In this document: positions 38,616 to 48,295 of the stretch, in pieces
Layout of the letters: every line of letters begins with the position of its first letter
Numbering within the stretch: position 1 is the stretch's first letter
Assembly: GCA_964450725.1 (NCBI GenBank)
Contig: CAYVGO010000005.1
Span: forward strand, 1 to 64,000
Source of the DNA: CAYVGO01 sp964450725
GTDB taxonomy: Bacteria > Bacteroidota > Bacteroidia > Bacteroidales > UBA932
Direction of reading: 5' to 3'
DNA length: 64,000 nucleotides
Notes under the pieces: generated by a model
The model's database searches: none
What the model was told of the DNA's origin: nothing
Seen by the model: the letters and a program-made list of their open reading frames with translations, nothing else
Translations under genes and position numbers: made by a program

Positions 38616-40133
38616 TTAAGATGACAAGGGTAATAAAATAAAAAATGAACTCCCTTTACCAAAAGTACTTTCGACCCAAATTTCTCCGTCCATTTCTTTA
38701 ATCACTCCTTTTACATAACTTAATCCTAATCCAAATCCTTTAATATCATGTTTATTTCCGGTACTTACTCGATAAAATTGTTGAAAAATTTGAGGAATAT
38801 CTTCTTGTTTTATCCCTACACCATTGTCTTTTACTTCCAATTTAATTTTTCCTTTTTCATTAGAGGTATAAAATTTTATCGTAGGCTTATCATTACTATA
38901 TTTTATAGCATTATCAATAAGGTTTGACAAGACATTAGAAAAATGAACTTCATCAATAAGAATATTTGCTTTTTTAGCATTAAAATAAGTTTCTATTTTT
39001 ACATCTTTCTGCTCAACTTGTATATCAAAAGATTGAATAACATGCAACAAAAGTTTATGCAAGTTCATTTCCTGATAGTGCATCAAAAGTTTACCGTTTT
39101 GAGACAATGCAGAATGTAAAACTCTTTCTACCAAAAATGAAAGTCGCTTCACTTGAGTATTAATTACTTTCAACTTATGCTCTACCTTAGAAGTTTCAAG
39201 TTGGACATTAGGATCTAATAAAATCTCTGAAGCCAAGGAAATACTTGCAATGGGTGTTTTCAACTCATGCGTAATATTACTCACAAAATTATTGGTAATC
39301 TTTACTATTTTTCTTTGTCTGAAAACTGTAGTAAGGGCAACCGCAAAAACCAAGCCTATTACGCAAAATAAAGCAAGAGACAAAATAATTGCCCAACCCA
39401 TATTCTGTAAATAAAAGAACTGAATATGGGGAAATTGTAAAGATAGAAAATAACGTTTAGAAATAGGATCAGATGGGAAAAGAAGCCTTTTTATTGTATT
39501 CTTTGAAAAGTCTGTTTTAGGATCAGAGACAAAGACAGTTTGTCCTGTTTCATCAGCAACTTCAAATTGATAGTCTAACACCATATCCCGAACCACCAAC
39601 TCTTGCTTGATTAAAGAATCTATTAATGATAAGGAAATACGTTCTTCAATCTTCAATTCTACTGATACAACTCTTTCTGCAATGTCCTCTACAAATACAC
39701 GACGAAAACCCAATGAGTTGTCTACTAAACCGGATTCTCCAAGATTGTTGAGTTGTAGTTTATTTTGTATTTTTAGATTATTGATGGTTTGATTGACATC
39801 TTTCCATACACCATCACTTCTAACAGATCTTAGTGTTGTGTCATTAATATTTAATGGAAAAATATATTGTTCTTTTTCTATGCTATGTATCCCGCTAAGT
39901 GTTTGTTTTTTGTAAGATTCGATAACATTTGAAGAAGGGTTAACCATCTGGAAAATAAATTCTCTATTTTCCAAATCTGCAATGATTTTATCCAGTAAAG
40001 TTCCGGCTGTATTCTTAAACTCTCGAATTTGAATATCCCGAATACCATATAACCAATATAATTGGAATACTAATAAACAAATTGCAGCAATAGCGGAAAA
40101 AACCGAAAGTATATAAACTTGATACTTTGCCAT
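38616..40133 (-). CDS. Membrane sensor histidine kinase
   Basis: About 505 residues. Two transmembrane helices (near 5-28 and WAIILSLALFCVIGLVFAVAL at ~255-275) bracket a periplasmic sensor region. The phospho-acceptor motif NITHELKTPIASI (His near residue 290) is followed by the ATPase boxes NVLSNLIDNAIKYS, VKDNGVGIKQEDIPQIFQQF and GFGLGLSYV. No response regulator is adjacent, so it is an orphan in this window. The ATG at 40133 is preferred over a TTG at 40148 because it directly precedes the first helix. The upstream TPR gene stops 20 bp before it, suggesting one transcript. Confidence 0.92.
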   Translation of the reverse strand: MAKYQVYILSVFSAIAAICLLVFQLYWLYGIRDIQIREFKNTAGTLLDKIIADLENREFIFQMVNPSSNVIESYKKQTLSGIHSIEKEQYIFPLNINDTTLRSVRSDGVWKDVNQTINNLKIQNKLQLNNLGESGLVDNSLGFRRVFVEDIAERVVSVELKIEERISLSLIDSLIKQELVVRDMVLDYQFEVADETGQTVFVSDPKTDFSKNTIKRLLFPSDPISKRYFLSLQFPHIQFFYLQNMGWAIILSLALFCVIGLVFAVALTTVFRQRKIVKITNNFVSNITHELKTPIASISLASEILLDPNVQLETSKVEHKLKVINTQVKRLSFLVERVLHSALSQNGKLLMHYQEMNLHKLLLHVIQSFDIQVEQKDVKIETYFNAKKANILIDEVHFSNVLSNLIDNAIKYSNDKPTIKFYTSNEKGKIKLEVKDNGVGIKQEDIPQIFQQFYRVSTGNKHDIKGFGLGLSYVKGVIKEMDGEIWVESTFGKGSSFFILLPLSS

Positions 40134-40153
40134 AATGGCTAACCACAAAAATT

Positions 40154-41476
40154 CTATTCTTTTACGGCTTTGAGTTTTTCATTATACTCTTCAAACTTAG
40201 CCTTCATTTCCGGACCTTTATTACGAAAACGGAAATAGATATTTTTTAAGGTCTCTAATACTCCAACATTTTTAGGGTTGGCATTTAATACTTTTTCAAG
40301 AGGTTCAACTGCTTTCGAAAAACTCTCATCAGCCAAGGCATCTAATCTATCCATTTCTTTATAGTTATTACGCTCAACTTTGTTGATTTGCTCTATATAT
40401 CCATCTCCTTGTGTTAAAAATAAAATTCCTAAGTTATAATAAACATCCATAAAATCAGGTTGTATTTCTAACGCTTTTCGATAAGCGACTTCTGCTTCAG
40501 GTATTTTTTTTACCTGAGCCCACAAATTACCCTCTGCTAAAAAGAGGGACGCATTATTTGGTTCTTGCTTTTGAGCGGCTTGTAAATAAGGAAGAATTTT
40601 TTCAGGATTATCATTGGTGGTAAGATAGTGATTGATTAATCCTATTAAAATCGTTTGATTTGAAGGATTTTTTGTATAACCTTCAATCAATGTTTTTTCT
40701 ATAACTTCTTTATCCATATTTAAATTGGTCATTGCCGTTGCCATATTGGCATATAAATCATCTGCAACATAACCATTTTCTACACAAAACTTCAAGTAAT
40801 CGTAACCCACTTGATAATCTTGAGTGGCAACACCCAAAACACCTGCATAATAAGCATACATATTAACTGTAGTATCAGGAAGCATTACTTCTGGAGAACG
40901 ACCAATATTACATGCTGTAGCAAAAAGTTTCTTGGCATTATTATATCGACCGATTTGGTATTCATTCAACCCGGCACTAAAACTTTTTTCGGAAAGTGAT
41001 TTCATTTGTTCTTTTAACTTTTTAGTCAATTTTCCTTTTGCATCTAATGTAAATGCTTTTTGATAATTTTCAAATGCTTTTTCGTAAGGTTGTTCTACGA
41101 TATAATTATTAATTTCCCAAAACATCAAACGATTATCTTCTCCTATGTAAAGTTTTTTGTGAGGATAAATGATTTTCTTATATTTTTTCTCTCCAATCAT
41201 TGTATCAACTGTTGCTGTAGGTTTTCCCATAATCAGTTGTAAGTCGGAGTCTCCCATTCCTACCCAAACTCCGTCTGAAGGTAACTCGGCTATTTCTGCA
41301 AATAATTCTCCTCGAGATTGCCATGTTTTAGGTTCTCCTGATTTTTTAGGGTTAGCAATTGTTTCATCACTTTTACCAATTTTCTTTTTATAAGATTCAA
41401 TATTGATGCTTCCGCTTTGTGCAAAAACAGTAATTGCGCTTGTACACAAAAAAATAAATAACAAATTTCGTTTCAT
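40154..41476 (-). CDS. Periplasmic tetratricopeptide-repeat protein
   Basis: 440 residues with a cleavable signal peptide (about 1-20, ending TVFAQ). Residues ~110-420 are helical, with TPR-like units such as YEKAFENYQKAF, EPNNASLFLAEGNLWAQVKKIPEAEVAYRKALEIQPDFMDVYYNLGILFL (read in parts) and KVLNANPKNVGVLETLKNIYFRF. This suggests a scaffold for envelope protein complexes. It lies between gyrA (146-bp gap) and the histidine kinase. Its partners are unknown. Confidence 0.85.
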   Translation of the reverse strand: MKRNLLFIFLCTSAITVFAQSGSINIESYKKKIGKSDETIANPKKSGEPKTWQSRGELFAEIAELPSDGVWVGMGDSDLQLIMGKPTATVDTMIGEKKYKKIIYPHKKLYIGEDNRLMFWEINNYIVEQPYEKAFENYQKAFTLDAKGKLTKKLKEQMKSLSEKSFSAGLNEYQIGRYNNAKKLFATACNIGRSPEVMLPDTTVNMYAYYAGVLGVATQDYQVGYDYLKFCVENGYVADDLYANMATAMTNLNMDKEVIEKTLIEGYTKNPSNQTILIGLINHYLTTNDNPEKILPYLQAAQKQEPNNASLFLAEGNLWAQVKKIPEAEVAYRKALEIQPDFMDVYYNLGILFLTQGDGYIEQINKVERNNYKEMDRLDALADESFSKAVEPLEKVLNANPKNVGVLETLKNIYFRFRNKGPEMKAKFEEYNEKLKAVKE

Positions 41477-41622
41477 AAGTAAATAATTTTTTAAAACTTA
41501 ATTCTAATGATTTTAGTATAGATATTGATTTGAAAATAAAAACTTTTAGTTAGATTTATCGGGATTTATTCTTCTTAAATTAAGATTACCTGTGCTTTTT
41601 TATACCTTTTTATTCAAAATAA

Positions 41623-44133
41623 TTATTCATTATTTTCTTCTACGATAACCTCTTCACTTTCTTTTTCTTCATTCTTCGGCACTACAGCAACAGAAGCTAT
41701 GGAATCACTACCGCGTAAACCTATCAAAGATACACCTTGTGTCGCACGACCGGCAATACGAATATCGGAAACTTTACTGCGAATCGTAATACCTGAACGT
41801 GTAATAATCATTAAATCATTGTCATCAGTAACACTTTTTATAGCGACTAACTTACCGGTTTTTTCCGTAATTTTTAATGTAGTAACACCTTTTCCACCAC
41901 GGTTAATCACTCGATATTCTTCAAGTTCAGAACGTTTTCCGTAACCATTTTCTGATACTACCAAAATTTCCGTCGGATTTTGAGGGTCAACACAAATCAT
42001 ACCTACAATTTCATCTTTTTCTCCAATGTTCATTCCTTGTACTCCGGAGGTCGTACGACCTGTCGGCCTTACTTTTTTCTCGTTAAATCTTATGGCTTTA
42101 CCTTCACGTGCCGCTAATAAAATTTCATTATTACCGTTAGTCAATTTTGCTTCCAGTAATTGATCTCCTTCTCTGATAATAATAGCACTAACGCCATTTT
42201 GGCGAGGACGTGAATATTTTTCCAAAGAAGTTTTTTTGATTATTCCGCGTTGTGTACAAAGTACAATATAGTGATTGTTGATGTAGTCGCTGTCTGTTAA
42301 TGTTTTAACATTAATAAATGCTTTAATCTTATCTTCTGCACTTATGTTGATAAAATTCGACACTTGTCGTCCTTTGGAGTCTTTTGACCCTTCAGGAATT
42401 TCATATACTTTCTTCCAATAACACTTTCCTTGTTCTGTAAAGAATAACAAGGTGTTGTGCATTGATGCAGTAAAAATATGTTCAATAAAATCCTCATCTC
42501 GAGTACCACTTCCCTTTGCTCCTACTCCTCCTCGATTTTGCGTACGATATTCAGTTAATGGTGTCCGCTTAATATATCCGATGTGAGAAATTGTAATTAC
42601 CATTTCTTCATCTGCATAAAAATCCTCAGGATTAAACTCCTCTGCTGTATATTGTATATCGGTTTTACGTTTATCTCCAAATTTTTCTTTTAGATACAAT
42701 AGCTCATCTTTAATCACTTGCATTTGCAAACCTATATCTGCCAATAATTCTTTCAACGAATTAACCAATATTGTTAATTCATTTTTTTCATCTTCTATCT
42801 TTTTACGCTCCAAGCCTGTTAATGCTCGTAAACGCATATCAACAATTGCCCGTGCTTGTATTTCACTTAAAGAAAAGCGATTCTGCAATCTTTCCATTGC
42901 AATAACAGGGGTTTCCGAATTACGAATAATGTTGATAACCTCATCAATATTATCAATAGCAATAAGATAACCTTCCAGAATATGCAATCGTTCTTCTGCT
43001 TTACGAAGTTCGTAACGAGCCCGACGAACAACTACTTCATGTCTGTGCTTGACAAAATAGTGAATTTGTTCCCGTAAACTTAAAATTTGAGGTCGTCCGT
43101 CAACCAAAGCAATACTGTTTACTGAAAAACTAAATTGCATTTCAGTATGTTTAAACAAGTGATTTAACACTATGTTGGCTACTGCTTCTTTTTTAAGTTT
43201 AATGACTACACGAGTAGGATTATTTCTATCTGATTCATCATTGACAAATGCAACTCCGTCTATCTTTTTTTCTTCTGCCAATGCCCATATTTTTTCCACT
43301 AAGGCTGCCGGACTTACAGAATAAGGTAATTCATTAACCACAATCGTTTCGCGTCCTGAGGAAGAGGTTTCAATATCTGTTTTTGCGCGTAAGACAATAC
43401 GTCCACGACCGGTTTCATAAGCCTCTTTAATACCTTGAGTGCCATAAATTGTTGCTCCTGTCGGAAAATCCGGACCTTTGATATACTGCATTAACTCATC
43501 TACAGTAATATCATTGTTGTCAATGTATGCCGTAATAGCGTCACAGACTTCTCCAATATTATGAGGTGGCATGTTAGTTGCCATACCCACGGCAATTCCT
43601 GAAGTTCCATTGATTAATAACATAGGAACTTTTGATGGTAATACGGTAGGTTCTTCTAAACTGTCATCAAAGTTTAACCTGAAATCGACCGTTTCTTTTT
43701 CCAAATCAAGCAGCGTTTCTTCGGCAAGTTTACGTAATCTTGCTTCTGTATAACGCATAGCAGCAGGAGAATCTCCATCACGAGAACCAAAGTTTCCTTG
43801 CCCTTCTACCAACATGTATCGCAAACTCCACCATTGCGCCATTCTAACCATAGTGTCATAGACAGAAGAGTCACCGTGCGGATGATATTTACCTAAAACC
43901 TCTCCAACAATTCTTGCAGATTTTTTATAAGGTTTATTCGACGTTGTTCCTAATTCTGACATACCAAACAACACTCTGCGATGCACGGGCTTTAAGCCAT
44001 CTCGAACATCGGGTAATGCTCTTGAAACGATAACAGACATGGAATAGTCAATGTAAGAGGTTTTCATTTCCTCTTCAATATTAACCTTAATAATTTTTTC
44101 TTCAGGTAATTCGTTATTATTTTCTATACTCAT
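41623..44133 (-). CDS. gyrA: DNA gyrase subunit A
   Basis: 836-residue breakage-reunion subunit of gyrase. The quinolone region reads HPHGDSSVYDTMVRMAQ; the residues equivalent to E. coli Ser83 and Asp87 are Ser and Asp, the susceptible state. The catalytic tyrosine is in AAMRYTEARL. The GyrA box-like segment QNRGGVGAKGSG and six C-terminal beta-pinwheel repeats are present, ending in an acidic tail (EEKESEEVIVEEN). It has a TACCTTTG -7 box 25 bp upstream of its start. Confidence 0.98.
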   Translation of the reverse strand: MSIENNNELPEEKIIKVNIEEEMKTSYIDYSMSVIVSRALPDVRDGLKPVHRRVLFGMSELGTTSNKPYKKSARIVGEVLGKYHPHGDSSVYDTMVRMAQWWSLRYMLVEGQGNFGSRDGDSPAAMRYTEARLRKLAEETLLDLEKETVDFRLNFDDSLEEPTVLPSKVPMLLINGTSGIAVGMATNMPPHNIGEVCDAITAYIDNNDITVDELMQYIKGPDFPTGATIYGTQGIKEAYETGRGRIVLRAKTDIETSSSGRETIVVNELPYSVSPAALVEKIWALAEEKKIDGVAFVNDESDRNNPTRVVIKLKKEAVANIVLNHLFKHTEMQFSFSVNSIALVDGRPQILSLREQIHYFVKHRHEVVVRRARYELRKAEERLHILEGYLIAIDNIDEVINIIRNSETPVIAMERLQNRFSLSEIQARAIVDMRLRALTGLERKKIEDEKNELTILVNSLKELLADIGLQMQVIKDELLYLKEKFGDKRKTDIQYTAEEFNPEDFYADEEMVITISHIGYIKRTPLTEYRTQNRGGVGAKGSGTRDEDFIEHIFTASMHNTLLFFTEQGKCYWKKVYEIPEGSKDSKGRQVSNFINISAEDKIKAFINVKTLTDSDYINNHYIVLCTQRGIIKKTSLEKYSRPRQNGVSAIIIREGDQLLEAKLTNGNNEILLAAREGKAIRFNEKKVRPTGRTTSGVQGMNIGEKDEIVGMICVDPQNPTEILVVSENGYGKRSELEEYRVINRGGKGVTTLKITEKTGKLVAIKSVTDDNDLMIITRSGITIRSKVSDIRIAGRATQGVSLIGLRGSDSIASVAVVPKNEEKESEEVIVEENNE

Positions 44134-44157
44134 CTAAGTTCGCTCTAAAATTATTTA

Positions 44158-44165
44158 CAAAGGTA
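44158..44165 (-). promoter_or_regulatory. -7 box of gyrA
   Basis: On the minus strand TACCTTTG matches TAnnTTTG, 25 bp before the gyrA ATG. I do not see a matching TTTG 19-20 bp further upstream. Confidence 0.5.
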
Positions 44166-44276
44166 ATGATAATTCTCAGACCTTTAAAATCTATGGTTTT
44201 ATAATTTCTCAAAACCCAATTCATTTAATTATTTTTAAGAGACAAAATTGACTGTATTTGCTGCTTGAATTAAAGT

Positions 44277-44385
44277 TATCTTTGCCACTTTGCTGGAATG
44301 TATTGTGTCAATCAAAGGCAAAAAGGGTCAGACTGATTTGAAATTCAATCTGACCCTATGGGAGTCGTTCTTTGATTGTTTTTTA
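44277..44385 (+). ncRNA. Candidate small RNA locus on the plus strand
   Basis: A plus-strand -7 box TATCTTTG (44277-44284) is followed by a nested structure. The outer stem is CAATCAAAG (44309-44317) with CTTTGATTG (44370-44378). The inner stem is AGGGTCAGA (44324-44332) with TCTGACCCT (44349-44357). It ends directly at a T-run (44379-44384). Promoter, structure and terminator thus fit an RNA of about 90 nt. The same inner hairpin serves as the terminator of the PUL on the other strand, so an sRNA is only a hypothesis. Confidence 0.35.
44320..44357 (-). terminator. Intrinsic terminator of the PUL operon
   Basis: On the minus strand AGGGTCAGA and TCTGACCCT (9 bp, extended by TGA/TCA past one mismatch) are followed by TTTTT. 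It lies 33 bp past the stop of the Big_2 lipoprotein gene. Confidence 0.75.
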
Positions 44386-44389
44386 TTTA

Positions 44390-45475
44390 CTATTTCTTGA
44401 CTAAAGATAGAGAGTAAAGTTCAATATATCGATCCCAAGCCTCACCTTCGGTAATAGGACTGACTGTAATTTTTGCTGTTACCACTCCTTCTGTTGTAAC
44501 TTTTACATCGGCAGTAAATGTACTTGTGTTATCTGCTACATATCCCGAATGATCTGCCAATTGTTGATTCGGGTCGATCTCAACTCCTTCTACATTTAAC
44601 CATATTCCCCAACTTGATTTGTAACTGATGGTTAATGTATAAATTCCTGCCGGTAAGACTTCTGTCCAAGTGGAGGCTTTTCTTTCGGCTATGCCATCTC
44701 CCCAAGTACCTAAAAAGTAATATCCGGATTCTGCTCCGGGTTTTACTGACCAACCATTCTTCCCCCAATCGGGTGCGGCATTTTCTGTTAATGTGGGTTC
44801 ACAATACCAACCATCTAAAGTTATAGGCGTTGCTGTATTATATTTTGAAAAATCACCATTGGAAAACAGGTTAACAATAGCCGTCGTTACTGTTACAGTA
44901 CAAGTTGCAGTCTTATTACCGTCTTCGGTTTTAACCGTAATGACTGCCGTACCTGCCGCTACTGCGGTTATTTTTCCGGTATTGTCAACGGTAGCAAATT
45001 CAGGTTTGTCTGACGACCAGGTTATACTATTGTTTGTCGCATTAGCTGGAGCAATGGAGGCTAACAAAGTTTCCTCTGCTCCTGTAAAGAGTGATAATGT
45101 GGTCTGGTTAAGTGTTACTCCGGTTACAGGAATCGTACTCTCCGTTACTGTTACAGTACAGGTTGCCGTCTTATTTCCGTCTTCGGTTTTAACCGTAACG
45201 ATTGTCGTACCTACCGCTACTGCAGTTACTTTTCCGGTATTGTCAACGGTAGCAAATTCAGGTTTGTCTGACGACCAGATGACTTTGTTGTTGGTTGCGT
45301 TATCCGGTAAGACCGTTGTGATGAGTGTTTCCGTGTTCCCTATTACTAAGGAGAGAGTCGTTTTGTTGAGCGTAACCCCGCTAACATTAACAGTCGTATC
45401 GGCTTTATCATCACAAGAGATAAAAAATATGGCATTCAATGCCAAAGCAGAAAATAGACATAAATACTTTTTCAT
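44390..45475 (-). CDS. Big_2-domain surface lipoprotein of the galactan PUL
   Basis: 361-residue lipoprotein (lipobox FISC, Cys21, then DDKAD). Two nearly identical bacterial Ig-like (Big_2) domains cover residues ~30-200 (each with WSSDKPEFATVDNTGK and VKTEDGNKTATCTVTV). The C-terminal ~155 residues form a separate beta-sandwich-like domain (FSNGDFSKYNTATPITLDGW… GIYTLTISYKSSWGIWLNVEG… WDRYIELYSLSLVKK) that resembles carbohydrate-binding modules. It is the last gene of the SusCDE run and ends at a terminator. A glycan-binding role, as in other surface glycan-binding proteins, is inferred from position and architecture. Confidence 0.8.
   Translation of the reverse strand: MKKYLCLFSALALNAIFFISCDDKADTTVNVSGVTLNKTTLSLVIGNTETLITTVLPDNATNNKVIWSSDKPEFATVDNTGKVTAVAVGTTIVTVKTEDGNKTATCTVTVTESTIPVTGVTLNQTTLSLFTGAEETLLASIAPANATNNSITWSSDKPEFATVDNTGKITAVAAGTAVITVKTEDGNKTATCTVTVTTAIVNLFSNGDFSKYNTATPITLDGWYCEPTLTENAAPDWGKNGWSVKPGAESGYYFLGTWGDGIAERKASTWTEVLPAGIYTLTISYKSSWGIWLNVEGVEIDPNQQLADHSGYVADNTSTFTADVKVTTEGVVTAKITVSPITEGEAWDRYIELYSLSLVKK
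44886..45401 (-). repeat. Tandem 258-bp duplication encoding two Big_2 domains
   Basis: The DNA from 44886 repeats from 45144 with a period of 258 bp (86 codons). Long identical blocks remain, for example the stretch coding SSDKPEFATVDNTGK. The low divergence, including at silent sites, suggests a recent duplication or gene conversion. Confidence 0.85.
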
Positions 45476-45620
45476 AACTAAAACAATTTAAAGGTGAGTT
45501 CTATAATGAATTGAAAATGCTGTGAGAGAATAAGAACTCATACTTTCTCCGACAACAACGGTTATTTCGTCGTATTTCAACCTCTGTTTATTCTGCAGTA
45601 AAAACGGTGGTTGAAGATTA

Positions 45621-46718
45621 TCACGGAATTGGTGTAAGCGTGTAGGTATAACTTGCCGGATTAGTTGTTACGTCTACCGTGAGTACAAATGTTCCGGCTA
45701 CCGGATTGACGATATTATCTCCGTTAAGTACTAACTCTCCCGATACATTGCCCGACCCTAACTGATATAACCACAATGATGTTCCGGCTTTATCGGCAGG
45801 TACGAGTTTGAACTGTGAATTGGCTGCCGAAAAAGTAACAGTAGCACTATAGGTTTTGGTGGCTGCATTCCACACTAATGGCGTATTTGTAGCATTCCAA
45901 CCATTAAAGTCTCCGTAAACATAAATATTGGAAAAGTAAACAAAACTCCATGTTTTGGCATTGATGTCAACTTGCAGATAATGAAGTCCGGACCCTTCAT
46001 CTAACCAAAGTCCCCACTGGGTTGTTTGATTATCATCAAGCATAAAACGCTGGTCAGGAACCGAACCGTAAACCAAGCCTGATGTATTGGCAAGCGATGT
46101 AAAGCGGAAGTTTAGCCAACCTGAAGCCGCATAGAGAAAACCATCGTATTTACCATCTTTGTTACGTGAGCAAAGCCGACTGTTGTCTGCAAAAGAGAGC
46201 GAAGCAATCTGTTGTCCTATGCCAATGTATAGATAATCGGCACCTGTATCATAAGGAGTTATTTTAAAAGAGAAGACATTACTGAATGTCGGAGGATTAT
46301 TCGGACTTGAAGTTGTTTTTATTCGTACAAAAACTGTGGTGGGAACCCCTGCCGGAAGTTTCATATTCTTGGCATACAGATTAAGAACTTCTCCTGTAAA
46401 GAAGAGGGAATCAAATTTGGTATATTCGGTTGGTTTACCAAAAGTTGCCACCGTATCAAGTTGAATGATGCTTGTAATAGCATTTGTTGCCAATTGGTAG
46501 TCAGGGTTATTCAACTCCAGCGGTTTGACTTTCCAAGTAACCAATAAGACTGTATCCTTACTATTATTTTCTGACAATATAATCTCAGTTGCCGACAATT
46601 TTACATCATACGCAGGTTCCAAATTTGTTGTTGTCTTGAGCATCACTTCTGTATTATTGCATGAGATTACTAATGCTGCCAGCAAGAAAGACATGGTTAA
46701 TTTCAAAATTGCTTTCAT
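45621..46718 (-). CDS. SusE/SusF-like outer-membrane lipoprotein
   Basis: 365 residues with lipobox VISC (Cys20). The N-terminal SusE-type domain (VKLSATEIILSENNSKDTVLLVTWKV…) is followed by segments with the starch/glycan-binding look: YLYIGIGQQIASLSFADNSRL, and FNGWNATNTPLVWNAATKTYSA, a typical SusF/CBM-like strand with exposed Trp. It lies 19 bp after the SusD-like gene. It is expected to bind glycan at the cell surface alongside SusD. Ligand specificity (galactan) is inferred from the GH53 in the operon. Confidence 0.85.
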   Translation of the reverse strand: MKAILKLTMSFLLAALVISCNNTEVMLKTTTNLEPAYDVKLSATEIILSENNSKDTVLLVTWKVKPLELNNPDYQLATNAITSIIQLDTVATFGKPTEYTKFDSLFFTGEVLNLYAKNMKLPAGVPTTVFVRIKTTSSPNNPPTFSNVFSFKITPYDTGADYLYIGIGQQIASLSFADNSRLCSRNKDGKYDGFLYAASGWLNFRFTSLANTSGLVYGSVPDQRFMLDDNQTTQWGLWLDEGSGLHYLQVDINAKTWSFVYFSNIYVYGDFNGWNATNTPLVWNAATKTYSATVTFSAANSQFKLVPADKAGTSLWLYQLGSGNVSGELVLNGDNIVNPVAGTFVLTVDVTTNPASYTYTLTPIP

Positions 46719-46737
46719 ATATAGAACTGTTTATGAG

Positions 46738-48270
46738 TTAATATCCTGTGGTTTGGGTTAGATTGGGATTGGCAACAATTTCGGTTGCAGGAATAGGATA
46801 AAGGTTATATTTTTTATCGGTAGCCTGTCCGTTTTTGACATTGCCTTTCCATGACCAGATATAGTCTCCGCCGGTAAATCTATTATATCGAATCAAATCT
46901 GTACGGCGGAAACATTCCCAATAAAGTTCGCGTCCGCGTTCAGTAAGTAATCCATCGAGAGTCAAATCATTATTGTTAATTGTATTGACCGCTGCACGAG
47001 TACGAAGCTGATTGACATAATTCAATGCCGCAACTCTATCTCCTCCCTGCCCGCCACGGAGTACGGCTTCGGCGTAGTTTAAATAAATCTCAGCCAAACG
47101 GATGAGCGGATAATCCGTAGCAGCAACAGAAGGTTCTATCCCTGTAGCGGCACTACCGTTGTCAAGCAGATTATTGTATTTTACTACCAGATATCCGTCT
47201 TGTTGATTGGATAGCGTGGTGATTTCCAGACTCTGTCCTTCTTTATAGAATTTGAGACGCTTATCGGCATGGTTATCAAAAAATCCGAAACATTCGGGCT
47301 TTGCCCGTAAATTCCCCCACTTCCCAGCACCGGTAACACCATAATCGTCCGGATTCGCCGAACCTCCTAATGCTCCGGCAATAAGATAAATGGTTCCTGT
47401 CCAAACTTTACTGTGGGTCATGTCATACGTCAACGGAAAGATAATTTCATTCGTACGTTTGTGATTGTCTGCATTAAAGAGTTTTTGATAATCATTTTCT
47501 ATGCTAAATCCTTGACCAAAGACTTTATTGCAAGCATCAATACATTCTGTATATTTTGGCATCTTAATATAAGTTTCAGCATTCAGATAAAGTCGTGAAA
47601 GCAGAGCGTATGCAGCGCCTTTTGAGGCACGTCCATATTCGTTACTGCCATTATCGGGCAACAATTCGGCTATTTCCTTTAATTCGGCTTCGATATAAGT
47701 AAATAAATCATTGGCTGTAGTAGGTTGTGGAAGAAATGCTCCGACATTATCTTTTTCGGTAACAAAAGGAATATTGCCGCCATAGAGGTCAAGCATGCGT
47801 AACCACAGTATGGCTCTTACAAAGCGTACATCGTTGCGAAAACCTTGAATGATTTGCTGCTCTTCAGCGGAAAACCGACCGATTTTCTCATCAGTAGCAT
47901 TACGTAAAAACTCGTTACAGAGTGCCAGATTGTAATAGGTACTATTAAACATTCCGGCAATAGGAATATCTTGAGAAGTCCATGTCATGGTCTGTACACC
48001 GTCAAGATTATCGGCAGGCCATGAATAAACAGCCTCATCGGTGGGTAGTTCCTGTAGGTTAAATAAACCGCGGATACCACTGGAAGTATTGTCGGGATTA
48101 CCTGAAAGTTCAAAAAAGATTCCCGACATTACAGCACGGTAGCCATCTAAAGTAGCATAAGCATTCTTAGACGTAAATTGTTTTTCAGGAAACTGATCTA
48201 AGTCTTTGACACATGAAAATCCTGCGAACAACACCCAGAGAAAAAGTGTGATTTTATAATATGAGTTCAT
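46738..48270 (-). CDS. SusD/RagB-family glycan-binding lipoprotein
   Basis: 510-residue surface lipoprotein that caps the SusC transporter. The signal peptide ends at lipobox AGFSC (Cys20). The SusD fold is shown by the N-terminal DLDQFPEKQFTSKNAYATLDGYRAVMSGIF, TPR-like helices (FRNDVRFVRAILWLRMLDLYGGNIPFV, GAAYALLSRLYLNAE) and the C-terminal RAAVNTINNNDLTLDGLLTERGREL…DLIRYNRF…YPIPATE. The Met at 48270 is chosen because it begins the lipoprotein signal; the upstream in-frame Met would overlap SusC. It starts 25 bp after the SusC stop. Confidence 0.93.
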   Translation of the reverse strand: MNSYYKITLFLWVLFAGFSCVKDLDQFPEKQFTSKNAYATLDGYRAVMSGIFFELSGNPDNTSSGIRGLFNLQELPTDEAVYSWPADNLDGVQTMTWTSQDIPIAGMFNSTYYNLALCNEFLRNATDEKIGRFSAEEQQIIQGFRNDVRFVRAILWLRMLDLYGGNIPFVTEKDNVGAFLPQPTTANDLFTYIEAELKEIAELLPDNGSNEYGRASKGAAYALLSRLYLNAETYIKMPKYTECIDACNKVFGQGFSIENDYQKLFNADNHKRTNEIIFPLTYDMTHSKVWTGTIYLIAGALGGSANPDDYGVTGAGKWGNLRAKPECFGFFDNHADKRLKFYKEGQSLEITTLSNQQDGYLVVKYNNLLDNGSAATGIEPSVAATDYPLIRLAEIYLNYAEAVLRGGQGGDRVAALNYVNQLRTRAAVNTINNNDLTLDGLLTERGRELYWECFRRTDLIRYNRFTGGDYIWSWKGNVKNGQATDKKYNLYPIPATEIVANPNLTQTTGY

Positions 48271-48295
48271 AACGTTATTATTTTGAGTGAATACA

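Noticed and set aside
44793..45491. 232-codon plus-strand open frame
   Set aside because: It is complementary to the duplicated Big_2 domains. Its Val-rich repetitive translation follows from the repeat, and it has no promoter or ribosome-binding site.
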